From: Tausonia pullulans
Lineage: Eukaryota > Basidiomycota > Tremellomycetes > Cystofilobasidiales > Mrakiaceae
DNA length: 64,000 nt
Reading direction: 5' to 3'
Assembly (NCBI GenBank): GCA_951802195.1
Contig: OX637626.1
Location: 1,116,001 to 1,180,000, forward strand
Part shown: one piece after another, positions 36,334-46,851 of the stretch
How the letters are laid out: the number at the start of each line of letters is the position of its first letter
How positions within the stretch are numbered: the first letter of the stretch is position 1
The notes under the pieces: model-generated
What the model saw: the letters and a program-made list of their open reading frames with translations, nothing else
Database searches by the model: none
What the model was told of the DNA's origin: nothing
Position numbers and translations under genes: made by a program

Positions 36334-36972
36334 GAGGCGCGCTAGGTTTCTCTAGTTAGATGGTTGGCTGGCTGAAAGGCGCCGACTGGAGGTTGAAGGG
36401 GACGAGACGGGGAAGGGAGGAAGGCGCCGACGGCGAATCGGGATGACGGAGGTCGGAGAGTTCGGTGGCGTTGAGCGGAGCCTCAGAGTAAGGCCAACAA
36501 CTACGGTGGGGAGTCAGTGCCCTCCACCCGACTCCTTCTGCGACCAAAGAAAACATACGTCTGACTCACTCGTTGCTTTCTCTCGTCAGGGCCCGAGCCG
36601 CGTGCGGGGGCGGCCAGAAAGGATAAACTTCCGCAACCGTGCGCTCAAGAGAAGAGCCGCCTTGGAAGCCTGGAGGAGTTCTTCGGCCCTTCTTGCCCGT
36701 GCCGAATCCGGCATGTCGTTACGCCCCTGTAGGCGCGCAGCAACTGTCAGAAGAGACTTCCTCCACCCTTCCACCTTGCCGTACCCTGCCCTCGCGCGCA
36801 GCAACTGTCAGAGGAGACTTCTCCACCTTGCTGCAGCGCGGCGGCCGCCTTAGCCCCCGCCGCTGTCCGTCAACAATTCCACGCTCAGTCGACCAACCTG
36901 ATCCTAACTCCTCGACCATCGACCACCATAATCACCTCCTTTTCCCTAGCGTCATCGCCGCCCATCAGCACC
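36334..36972. promoter_or_regulatory. Divergent promoter of the LAMTOR1-like and MFS genes (left arm)
   Basis: No gene is seen. A duplicated element, GCGCGCAGCAACTGTCAG followed by A/GGAGACTTC and a CTCCACC/CCACCTTGC tail, occurs at about 36,733 and again at about 36,794, roughly 180-240 bases before the MFS start codon. It could be a duplicated regulator site. The same pair lies in the mirror arm near 55,650-55,745. Confidence 0.45.
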
Positions 36973-39900
36973 ATGGCCGAGCAACAGCCATCGGCTTCTC
37001 TCAGTCCAGAGGCCGCACCCTCTGCTGCCTCGACGAAAACGACGACAGCGCCTGCTGCTGTCCCTCTCGCCACTGACGAGGACGCTGCCGAGCGCGCTGA
37101 GCACATGGGCAGCTACGCGCCGCCTCTGGCGTCGCTTCCGACGCTCAAGGACATTCGACGGGATCCGAATCTCCTCGAGGCCAGGAGAACGAGGTCCCGG
37201 ACGCTCTCCATGAGCCAGGACCCAGGACAGGCCAGGCTGGGTCGGACGCTCTCCCGCGTTCTCGAGCCGTGCGTTCCTCTTTTTCTCATCCCTGCCATTC
37301 ATCTCTTGTACATTGGTATACATGCACAGAGGACCAGTCTAATGTCTGAACAAGAAGTGGGAGGAGGGAGCGAGCCGCTACCGACCCTCCTCTCCAGAAA
37401 TCTCTGCCCATCCTTCCCCGCTCTGTCGCTCTTCTCCGAAAGGCCTCGCTTTCTGCCCTCCTGCCCCCGCATGTGTTAGTCCCCCTCGCTTACAGCATGT
37501 GTCCTTTCTGGCTTCCCTGGCGATTCTTCTTCTCGATATAGAGCCATCGTCGGACCCATGGGCTCCGTTTCGCCAGCAGACGCGGACATGTCGGGTCTCC
37601 CGCCGTGAGCCCTTCTTTCCCTTGCTTCTGCTCACCAAACTCCTCCTACGTCACTCTTACTCGCCGTGCAGCCGGCGCGCACGCGGGACCGCATTTAGGA
37701 CTTCAAAGATCTGACCCTCTGCCACCTTCGCCTCCACCCACCTCTCTTCCTGCACGTGACTGGCTGGCCGCTGGACAGCCCTCGTGATTCCGCAGAGGCC
37801 GAGCGCACAGAGAGCCGGATCAACGCAGAGTGCGAGGCCAACAAGTCTGGTCAGTGCTCTCTTTTTTGCTCTACCGTGCGCATCCCCGGGCTCGGCCAGC
37901 CACTGATGTTATACATCCATACAGATAAGGACTGGGAGGTCCACTTTAAGGAGGGCGACCCGCTCAATCCGAAGAATTGGGGGGTCTGGTACCGATGGTG
38001 GCTCACTGCGGCCGGGGGGATCCTCGTCCTCAACGCAACGTTTGCCTCGAGCGCTCCCTCGGGCGTCATCCCTGTAAGTCCAATGTTCAGGTTATCATAG
38101 TTTGGAATTAGTCTGACTTGTGTGAGCCTCCAGATAATGATCCAGGAGTTTGGCTTCTCGCGCGAGGTTGCCATCCTCATGATTGCCCTCTTTGTCGCTG
38201 TGAGTCCGTCGCGATCCGTCGCTTCTTTTCTTCCTATCCTGAGACCTTGCTCCCACAGGGATATTGCGTTGGCCCGCTCCTCTGGGGGCCGGCTTCTGAG
38301 ATCTATGGTCGCCGCCCGCTCTTCATCGTCACCTTTTTTTGCTATGCCTGCTTCCAAATCGGTTGTGCTCTCTCCAAGAACACAGCCTCGATTCTCGTCT
38401 TCCGATTCCTCGGAGGTACCTTCGCCGCCGCCCCGCTCACCAACGCCGGTGGCCTCATTGCCGACATCTGGGACTCGGATCGGCGTGGAATCGCGTTTGC
38501 CTTCTTCTCGCTTGCACCTTTTGCTGGGCCGGCGATCGGCGTGAGTCAGGATTACTCCTGTGGAGTGATTTTGAACGTGGCTGAGGTTTTGTCTCATTCA
38601 AGCCCATGGTATCGGGGTTCATGAGTACTGCCGGCCAGCCCTGGCAGAACCTTTTCTGGGTTCTTTTCGCCTTCTCCGGAGCGTGTTTCGTTCTCATCCT
38701 CGTCGGCATTCCCGAAACATACTGTCCCAAAATCCTCGCGAGCGAGGCCAAGCGCAGGCGGAAGCACGATGGCGAGGATAGGTGGTATGCCCCGCTCGAG
38801 CGGAGCGACACAAGTGCCAAGGCGAGGATTAAGGACATTCTCGTCAAGCCATTCAAGATGCTGGCGCTGGAGCCGATGCTTCTCCTCATCACGCTGTTCA
38901 TGAGGTATGCAGTCGAGGTGGTGGTTGAATCTATTGGCTGCTGAAACCTTTCCTCCAGCTTCGTCTACGGCATTATCTACCTCCTGTTCGAGGCGTACCC
39001 GATCGTATTCACTGCCGGCCATGGTTTCAACGAGGGCATAACTGGTCTCATGTTCCTCCCAATCTTTATCGGCGGATCCGTCGCGACGATTACCTACATC
39101 ATCTTCTTCAGTGCGTTTGCAAACTCGCTTCGCTCTCTCCTTACCTTGCTGACGTGGTCGATTCCAGACCCCCGCTACGTCGCCGCCCACCACAGATACT
39201 CCTCCATGACGCCACCACGGCCCGTCCCGCCTGAGGTCCGGCTTGAAATGGCCGTCTTTGGAGGGCCGATGCTCGTCATCGCGCTCTTCTGGTTTGGATG
39301 GACGTCTTATCCGTCGATCTCTTGGTGGAGCCCGGCGCTTGCGGGAGGACTTATCGGATGGGCAACCATTGTACGTAGGCCTGCGCCGCTGTCCCTCGAA
39401 AACCTCTCGCTGATAACTTTCCGTGCTGCAGTATCTATTGTGCGCCCTATCAGTAGCGATAGATTTGCCATTGAGACGAGCGATGTCTTCCCGCTGACTC
39501 TCTCCATCCACCTCTCTACTTCGCTGCGCAAATATCAGCCTTGCCATGTTCAACTGTTCGTGTTGGCTTTTTTCCTCTCTTATTTGCGTAGCGGAGCCGA
39601 ACGCTGACCCGCAATTGCTCTTTTCTCGTGCGCGGGTCTTTTAACGGACCTCACAGACATCAGTGCGGCTCTTCTTCCTCCCCAAATATGCCTTCTCACC
39701 TCCGCGACGCCAGTTTGGATTGAAAAGTGAAGCAGGTCTTTGGGTGACTGACTATACCCGCCCGCCCATTGACGCCGCAGTCGATACCTACCTCTTCGCC
39801 GCTGCCTCGGCCCTCGCTGCCAATACTGTTTGCCGGTCGACCTTTGGAGCGGTGCATAGAAAACCTCTCATTGATCTCAGCATTGATCCGTCCTGACTTT

Positions 39901-40309
39901 TTCTGCTCACTTCTTCCAGGGCTTCCCGCTGTTCGCTGTAAGAACAGGCGATGGTTCTAAATGAGTCACCACCCGTTAGCTAACCGACCCATAACTTTCC
40001 GCGATCAATTTGTACAGTCACAGATGTTTGAAACGCTGAATCCGCGCATCGCTTCTACAGTACTTGGATCCATCGCTATTCTGGTTCGTTTGGTCTTCCT
40101 CATCTCCATTCTGTGTCGGGTCCTCCTCCGTCGGACCCTCTGTTGACGACCCCATCTTGCTTCTCGGCCCTCCATTCTCTTCTTTGCCTCTACAGCTCGC
40201 CCCGATCCCCATCATCTTTATCAAGTATGGTCCGACGCTTCGCCAGCGTTCCCGGTTCGCTCCATCCATGCCGCCGGCTCCCGCTCCGGTCCAACCGAAG
40301 GACGAGTGA
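36973..40309 (+). CDS. MFS exporter, DHA1 polyamine/drug type (left-arm copy)
   Basis: A many-exon gene starting at the ATG at 36,973 and ending at 40,309 (PVQPKDE, stop). After a disordered N-tail of about 130 residues comes GDPLNPKNWGVWYRWW, the usual entry of DHA1 transporters. Membrane segments follow in family order: FGFSREVAILMIALFVAGY, then motif A-like GPASEIYGRRPLF, CALSKNTASILVFRFLGG, GLIADIWDSDRRGIAFA, FSLAPFAGPAIGPMVSGF, FWVLFAFSGACFVLILVG-IPETY. The C-half includes FVYGIIYLLFEAYPIVF, YLFAAASALAANTVCRS, GFPLFA and LAPIPIIFIKYGP. Yeast Tpo-type relatives export polyamines and drugs by proton antiport at the plasma membrane. The substrate cannot be read from sequence. The exons between 37,270 and 37,920 are not fully resolved. 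An intact second copy lies in the other arm. Confidence 0.85.
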
Positions 40310-40727
40310 GAGCGCCTTAGCCCATTCTTGGATCTCCTTCACTCTCCTCTCTACTCGGATTGTATCAACAATCGAGTAAAAAATAAATATCTTCCTCCAT
40401 ACATTCCTCGAACAAACTGCACTTCTTCTTCTCCTCTCTTTGGCACTATGAATGTCGATACCTCTCTTGTCCCTCTCTCCTGTATAATCTCCTCTCTTTC
40501 TGTTGCGTCCTCTGCGCTTGCAGAATCAGAATCTTTAAACTGCATATGCTGCTTACATCTTGTCCCATTTCGACCGCCCAAGAATGAGCCCGTCGTTGAC
40601 ACAATTGGCTCTGTGAGCAGTGAAAGGGAGCCCAATTGACTCTCCGGCACTCTTTTCTTCCGTCCGAGAGGGAAGGGGGTTTGAGAGTTGCTGTGCAGAG
40701 AGAGGGTGTTTCACACTGGAGCTGTAG

Positions 40728-41216
40728 ATGCCGCGGAAGAAGGGAAGAGATCTGGCACGCTCATCATCGTCGTCATCGACCACGCCAGAGCCTCCGATGT
40801 GGTGCTGCTGCCCCAAACTTGACTGCCAGCCCAGCCCGTCAGTCCATAGTGCGAGCCTTGCGCTCGTGCTGGCACGGGTTGTATCAGCGACTTGGGCTCT
40901 GCCTCAGGGATGCCGTGATGTGTTCTCTCAGCCTCGCTACCAGCTGCCGCCCCTGCCACTGCCCATCGACCCTCTCTCACGGATGCAGAGGCGTTCAGAA
41001 AGGGTCTGCCGCCTGTTGCCGCCACGAAGCCTGCGGCGCCCTCAATATGCAGAAATGGATCGACCCTCATCGTCGCGCGCGCAGCCCGACTACCTTGCAC
41101 CTCCGCGCCCAGTGCCGACAACGCCTGATTCGCCCAGTTTCCCTTCGCCTAATGCGACTCGGAGTTTTACTTCTCTTTCCTTTTCTTCTTTGCCGTCGTC
41201 TCCACATCGCTTCTAG
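40728..41216 (+). CDS. Ser/Pro-rich hypothetical frame crossing the arm/spacer junction
   Basis: An open frame of 162 residues with a Ser block, then PTTPDSPSFPSPNATRSF after the junction at 41,099. The post-junction composition continues smoothly in the same Ser/Pro style. In the mirror arm the frame changes abruptly to unrelated sequence. This hints that the left locus is the original and the right one a truncated copy. No family was recognised and an overlapping frame on the same strand is longer, so coding status is doubtful. Confidence 0.3.
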   Translation: MPRKKGRDLARSSSSSSTTPEPPMWCCCPKLDCQPSPSVHSASLALVLARVVSATWALPQGCRDVFSQPRYQLPPLPLPIDPLSRMQRRSERVCRLLPPRSLRRPQYAEMDRPSSSRAQPDYLAPPRPVPTTPDSPSFPSPNATRSFTSLSFSSLPSSPHRF

Positions 41217-41479
41217 TAGCATTGCCAAAACTGCGTGCGGTTTCTTTTCTCTCACGCCCAAAGTTGAGCTCCCTCGCACGAGACACTACGGCAAAAGGCG
41301 TTCTCGAGGCTTCGAAAGAAGCCACCTCAAATCCGTGTCAATGTCGTAACTGCATCTTATGCCTCCACAACGCCGCCACAACGCCACATTGCCTCCACAT
41401 CGCCCTTTTTCCTGCCTCTCCACCTCGCCTCTTTCTCATCTAACCACTTCCCACATCAGCCATCCTTACTGAATTGATC

Positions 41480-42470
41480 ATGTCTCTCCTAACCAAAGTC
41501 ACTTTCCCGTCCTTCGCGCTCAAGATCGCTGCTGAGCTGCATGCTCCCTCGCCCGGCTCGTCCGACCGCAAAGGAGCCGCTGTAGTTGTCGCTCACCCCA
41601 TGACTGGCATCAAGGAGCAAACCTCGACCGACTACGCCAAGGTCCTGGCCAAGGCCGGCTTCTACGCCCTCACATTCGACGCTGGGTACCGAGGCGAGAG
41701 CACCGGCGAGCCTCGAGGGCTCGAAGATCCCCACCAACGTGTCGAGGACATCAAGAGCGCTGTCACCTACTTGACGACGCTTGATGGCAAAGTCGACCCC
41801 AGAAAGATCGGCGTTCTGGGCATATGCGCGTCTGGAGGGTGAGCAACCGTCGGTTTTGTAGGCCTTTCAAAATGCTGACCACACTTTGTCCAAAAGATAC
41901 GCCTCCTACGCCACCCAGTCCGACAGCCGCATCCGCGCCCTTGGCACCGTCAGCGCCGCCTGTGCGGGCCGCATGACGCGCAATGGCGGTGTCCACTCCA
42001 ACTTGATCGAGAACGCGGCGGCGATCATGGGGGCTCTGCAGGCGGCCGGCGACTGGCGCACCAGCGAGCTCCGCAAGCATCACAATGATGCTCCAATGAT
42101 GTTTGACGCTAAGGAGCTTCAAAAAAACCCAGCCGACGCCCCTGACTCGTTTTTCAGGGACGCGAGCGAGTACTACGGCACCGAGCGCGGCTTCCACCCA
42201 CGCTGCACGCAGAGGGTGCCGCCGGTGAGCTACGACCTGATGGTCAGCTACGACTCATTCAACTTCCAGCACCTCATCTCGCCGCGCCCCCTGCTCATGA
42301 TAGCCGGAAGCGAGGCGCAGACACTCCACTATAGCTGGGAGGCGGTCGAGGCAGCCAAGGATCCGAAGGAGATTTTTGTCATAAACCGCAAGAACCACTT
42401 CGACCTCTATGATGATCTCACCGAGTCGGGTCCCAAGCTAGTCAAATTCTTTGGCGAGTATTTGGATTGA
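41480..42470 (+). CDS. Alpha/beta hydrolase (dienelactone-hydrolase-like/YcjY type)
   Basis: Two exons (41480-41838, 41897-42470) give 310 residues. The fold is clear: an opening strand, then [13 protein letters not shown] with the oxyanion-region [15 protein letters not shown], the nucleophile elbow GICASGG with Cys in the nucleophile position (G-x-C-x-S-G-G), and the intron splits the Gly codon of this motif. A cap of about 90 residues follows, then [16 protein letters not shown] and the catalytic His in [10 protein letters not shown]. This is the pattern of DLH/YcjY-like hydrolases; the natural substrate is unknown. It is the only gene in the inverted-repeat spacer that looks intact, and it sits 380 bp inside the left arm. 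Confidence 0.85.
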
Positions 42471-42986
42471 AAGGCATATCTTGCCAGGCGTGGCCTTGTT
42501 AGGGGGGTACTGGATGGGTGAAATTGGTGGTGATGCAAATCAGATTACTAGGTACCCCGAGGGTTGCCCTGGAGGATGGAAGGAAGATGTGGGGAGAGTG
42601 AGAAGGTTGAGCGCGGGCCACTTTGCAATTTCTCCCCACCCGCTTACTCAATAGAGACTGCAGTTTCAAAATGTACTTTGGGCCTGTCTTTCTCTCACTA
42701 GGGCAGCTCCAGCGAGGCTTGTACAAACGCCAGCCTTTCACTTATTGTTGACATCGTCCAACTGTGTCAAAATAGGAGTATCATACAGAAGACCCGTGCT
42801 TGTTACCAATATGCCAGACTGCCCCTTTACCCACCCCTAAACCTGCCGAGCCGTACACGCCGTCCTGCCGTTGAAGAAGCCCTCGAGGAGAACAGCACAC
42901 AACTCACCGATTTCGACCGCCGTCCTTCCTCTCCTACCCTTCTTGCTAAATCACCCCCTGACGGCCCACCGAAACTGCCGTACAAT

Positions 42987-44190
42987 ATGTCTACCACCAC
43001 AGACTACTGCCCGGGCAAGCCACTTCTCCTCCTCTCGCTCACCCCCGCCGCCATCTGAGGCTACCTCCTCACCCTCTCCTGCTTCTTTAGGACGGAGGAT
43101 ACGCCCAAGGACCCCTCACCGATGCTGTGAAAATCTGGTAAGCGAGTATGAGGCTGGGAGGATGCAGGCGAGCCCAAGTCGTGTGCAAAAGTCTTCATTG
43201 CCACAATCTCTTGCTGATGACTCTGCTCCCTCGCAGTCTTGAGGCCCAAGAGATGAGAGTCGACTCGGGCCATTTCAAACGCGAAACGACGGCTGACCAA
43301 ACTCTCACCCAAGCTCAAGCTACTCGACCAACTACTCGCCATATGGATATTCCTTGCTATGGCTATTGGTGTCATCTTCGGCCAGTTCTCCAGTGCCTCG
43401 GTTGTGCTCGGAAAGGTCAAATTCGTCGACGTCTCTCCAACCTCGGCGCGTTGGGATGATCAGGCATTGAAGCAGAAGCTGGTTCTTCCCTGTCATGAGC
43501 TGTTGCACCCTTCGTCATGATGTGGCCCATACCCTGCGGCTCTGTAGCGTATCGCCCACCGCCCGCGTCGAGCTCTACACCGGCCGAGCGTTTTAGTATC
43601 ATCCTCTTATCTCGCTCTTCTTCGACTGGAATTTTGCACCGCTCCTCGTGCTCGGACTAGCCTGGGCTTTCCTACCCAATCGTACCGATCTCCACGAGGG
43701 TTGATCCTGTTTACCTCGCGAGGTACATTCCGATGGTACGTTCGACGACGCTCGTTTTTCTCCGCGTTGCGGGCCCTTGAACTCATCCACTCTACATTGG
43801 CAGGTACTCATTCTTGGGCATACGTCGCAGGAAGAGACTCGGATTGTGCGTCGCTGTGTCACCTTCCTCGAGCGTGGCCGGCTGTTCCCTCCTCATTCGC
43901 AGACTGCGCGGTCCTCGTCGTCTTCAGCTCGCTTCTGCAGATCGTGCTCTACTCTTCTTTCGCCATTCTGTGCATCAACATCGTCTCACCCAACGACAGA
44001 GAACAAAGTACCATCTCCTGCATGACTGCCGCTCGCCGTGTCATCGCGTTTCTCGGTGAGTTGGCGCCTGCTCTCTCCCTCTCCCGTCTCATGGTGCTGA
44101 TCATTGACAGAGCTGATCACCAGTCCCACTCGCGCTTGCGACTTGCGGCATCTTTATCCTCTGCAATCCACGATGGGCAACGACATCGAT
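42987..44190 (+). pseudogene. Broken ACR3-type arsenite efflux gene
   Basis: Fragments in correct order but in changing frames match the Acr3 family. They are MSTTTDYCPGKP, SEATSSPSPASLGRRIRP, LDQLLAIWIFLAMAIGVIFG (about 43,320-43,385), VMMWPI near 43,520, LFFDWNFAPLLVLGLAWAF near 43,615-43,675, LQIVLYSSFAILCINIVSP near 43,935-43,990, and VPLALATCGIF near 44,125. At least four frame changes or stops are present; a TGA falls within 25 codons of the start and TAG/TGA codons lie mid-gene. A couple of GT-AG introns could explain some, not all. Live Acr3 is a ten-helix plasma-membrane arsenite/antimonite exporter. It sits in the spacer, near no other arsenic gene that could be recognised. Confidence 0.75.
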
Positions 44191-46810
44191 AAGGCTCGCT
44201 CTCCTTCTTTGTCCTGGAGCCCGTAGTTCCACCTCGGTTTCTTTTAGTTGGTATGATTTAGCTTAATGCCATTCACAATTGCCCGTCTTTGAAAAGTGAG
44301 ACGGTTCAGTTGAGATTGAGGAGGACCTGTAGAGTTCTCACCGGGGAGCTTTCGCCTCTTCTTTGTACATCACGGGCGTAGTCTAACCCCTCAAGTGCTG
44401 TTTTCAGCTCGATACTATCTTCAAGCCTCGCCATACTACTCGAGCTACCGCTTGGTTCCACCCTCCAGAACCACTCACTGCCTTGCTCTCGCGCTCGATC
44501 CCTGCCTCCTTAAGAACCTGGTAATAGTGATGGCAAGCGGGAAGACCTCGGCCTTAGCTCCCACTGGAATGAAAGATGACAAGTGGAATCTTAAAGAGAA
44601 AGGAAAGAAGGGATGGTAGAGAGGGGGTGAAGGACGGCGAAGAGATATTCACTGAGCCGGGCACGGCCGGCACTTGGCAACGCAGAGGCTTAAAGATGAG
44701 CTAGGAGCATGTGCCAAGCTTGCTCAGATGACACTCACTGAGTGATCTGTATTGCATACGTCGACAGCAAGCAGGGTCGGGATCTCAGTGTTTCCGCTAC
44801 GAAGGGCATTCGGCAGGCGGGTTTGGAGGAGCTCGTGCAGCTGCGCTGAAGGTGCGAGGTAGATCAGGGTGCAGTACTGCCTCCCTGATTATGCTCGTGG
44901 ACAAGACTGCAGGCACAAAAGCTCGTCAGCCCGTTGCATCGTCCCTCTGCTCGTTGAAAGTTACGTCGTGCCCGCGCTCGGCCGCTGACCCAGACACACA
45001 GCCCTTGCACCACGACTGACCTTTACCATCTCGCTGCTGCCTGTTCGCAACATTCGTGTATGAAGGAAAGAGACCCCGTGGGCTGCGCGCCTCAACTTCA
45101 AGTTGGATTGGCAGAGCAGGTGCGCGACCGCCGCTCCTCCTTCCCCTTCCTTCTGCTTCATGCTCAGCACAACTCGTGCTTTGTCACGAACTTGTCCAGC
45201 GATCCACAGCTCCACCATGACTCAAAGCTCGCTTGCCGCCACATCGGCGCAGCTTGACGAGATGGGCGTTGATGAGGTCGACGCTCGCTATAGGCCTTTT
45301 GTTTGACTGCGTTGCAGAAGCAGGAGGACAATTGGGCGGAGAACTGGAGATGGGGACAGTGTCGGCCATGTCTGGGGCCATTGGGAGGAAGTGGAAGATC
45401 CTGATGCTGTACGAATCGCTGAAGCCGAGTTGTGCTTTTCTCCAGGTTCGGCTCGTCCGTCATGTTGGAAGGTGACCAGGGCTGACAACCAAACAGATCG
45501 TTTTCGCGTCTCACTGCCTACGAGGAGTCACGTTTCGTCCACAAAATCAGAGCTGAGTTCGATCTCTCGATCCACATGACCTCCCGGTTCAAGACGACGT
45601 TTCAGATACGGACTCCGAAGTGCAAGCACGGAGACATTGGTGAGTGCGCCCTCTGTTACTGGGCGTCGAGCCGACCCGTTCCCTTCACCTACCCAGAGCG
45701 AGTGGAGCGACAGCTAATCTTGGTGCAATCCTGAGCAGCTCGGCAGTCAATTGGATCCCGCCCAGTGTGGGCAGCGTTCTGCTGACCCAAATTCTTAACC
45801 TCGCGGTCTTGCAGACCAATAGAGGCTCAAAGTCATTCAACATGGTCAACTCCCTTCGCCAGCTTGGCTGCTGGATGAGCATGTGGACGGTAAGCCTCAG
45901 CTTCGCTATTCGCAGTCTCAAGCCGGGGCATGATATGCTGATTCCCCGCTCGCGCGCGCCTTACCTACAGATCCCGGATCAATCTTGTTTTACTTTTGCA
46001 TGGAAGTCCTATGTCTATATCGATTATCTCGTGACATCCTTTAGTCGTGATCGCCTCGTAGACGCGGAACCTCAATCCCGCGGCGAGCCTTCTCATCGCC
46101 GACTCGTTGCTGCTCTCACCTTCCTTCTCCCTATTCCTCACCTCACTTGCAGGTCTGAGAAAAACTCATTAAGACGACTACACTGCTATTGCCTCGTAAG
46201 ACGCTACTCGACTACAGATTCTCCAGGCGTCCCAGAGCTCATCCCGTTCGTTACACCTGTCATTGTCTCGTGCGACCTGTACGTTGCACCCACTCCCGGA
46301 ACAAATAGCAAAACCACAGCACCCAGGATTCCCGCGTGGTTTTTTTCTCCAGGCGACAGGAAAAGCGATAGCACGGCAGGTTGAGGACCGTAGCCGAGAC
46401 GAAGTGGATAGCTCTCGGATACAGGAGCGCACCCACGGTCGTCAGGAGACGCGATGGAGACCAGCCATACGTACATATCTGCCATCTCTCCGTCCTGGTG
46501 AGAAATCGGCTTGCCTCATTTGACACCGATGGCTCTTGCGGTCCGCCTTCTTGAACTCATCGGAATATCCGTCGGATAAAATCGGTCAGGAGGCTTAATC
46601 GCTTCCTGCCCTGCTTTCTCTTTTTGTGACTGTCTAGTGCTGGACGAGGATGAGAGAAGAACCGAACTCACGCCGGACAAAACAGTAGCCATCGTTGTGA
46701 ATACGTGGATATATATTCAGCCGGAGCAGCTGGCATTCAGGAACGCATCCTCTCTTCGCTCTTTCCGCCACCCGAAGGTTTCCAGATCGAAACTGGAGCC
46801 CGCAACTAAA
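44191..46810. other. Spacer DNA with no confident gene
   Basis: Composition is less GC-rich than the flanking genes. A few stretches look coding, for example YVDSKQGRDLSVSATKGI near 44,758-44,811 and RFVHKIRAEFDLSIHMTSRF near 45,520-45,590. Frames break often and no family was recognised. These may be further gene remnants. Confidence 0.35.
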
Positions 46811-46814
46811 CAAT

Positions 46815-46851
46815 GCGGGCTGGCGCAATGGTAGCGTGTCGGGCTCATATG
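46815..46851 (+). tRNA. 5' fragment of a tRNA-Met-like gene
   Basis: GCGGGCTGGCGCAATGGTA followed by GCGTGTCGGGCTCATA reads as the acceptor 5' strand, D arm with intact A box, and the anticodon stem and loop with CAT (Met), resembling initiator tRNA. No 3' half (CCCGA, B box, AGCCCGC) is found within the next 200 bases. It is therefore a truncated fragment rather than a working gene. Confidence 0.5.

Larger units (their letters stand above)
33991..41099 (+). repeat. Left arm of a 7.1-kb inverted repeat
   Basis: Every base checked maps to the reverse complement at position 92,475 minus x. The offset stays constant from the inner end (41,099 to 51,376) to the outer end (33,991 to 58,484), so there are no net indels. 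Reading frames are identical throughout. Contents are a tRNA-Pro(AGG), a LAMTOR1-like gene, an MFS transporter and part of a Ser/Pro-rich frame. At the outer edge the two arms begin to differ at 33,990 and at further bases beyond, 20 bp outside the tRNA. At the inner edge identity stops after ACCTTGCA. Confidence 0.95.

Noticed and set aside
38594-39553. 319-codon open frame antisense to the MFS gene (and its mirror at 52,922-53,881)
   Set aside because: It is the complement of well-conserved transporter exons and carries no domain of its own; long antisense frames are common in GC-rich coding DNA.
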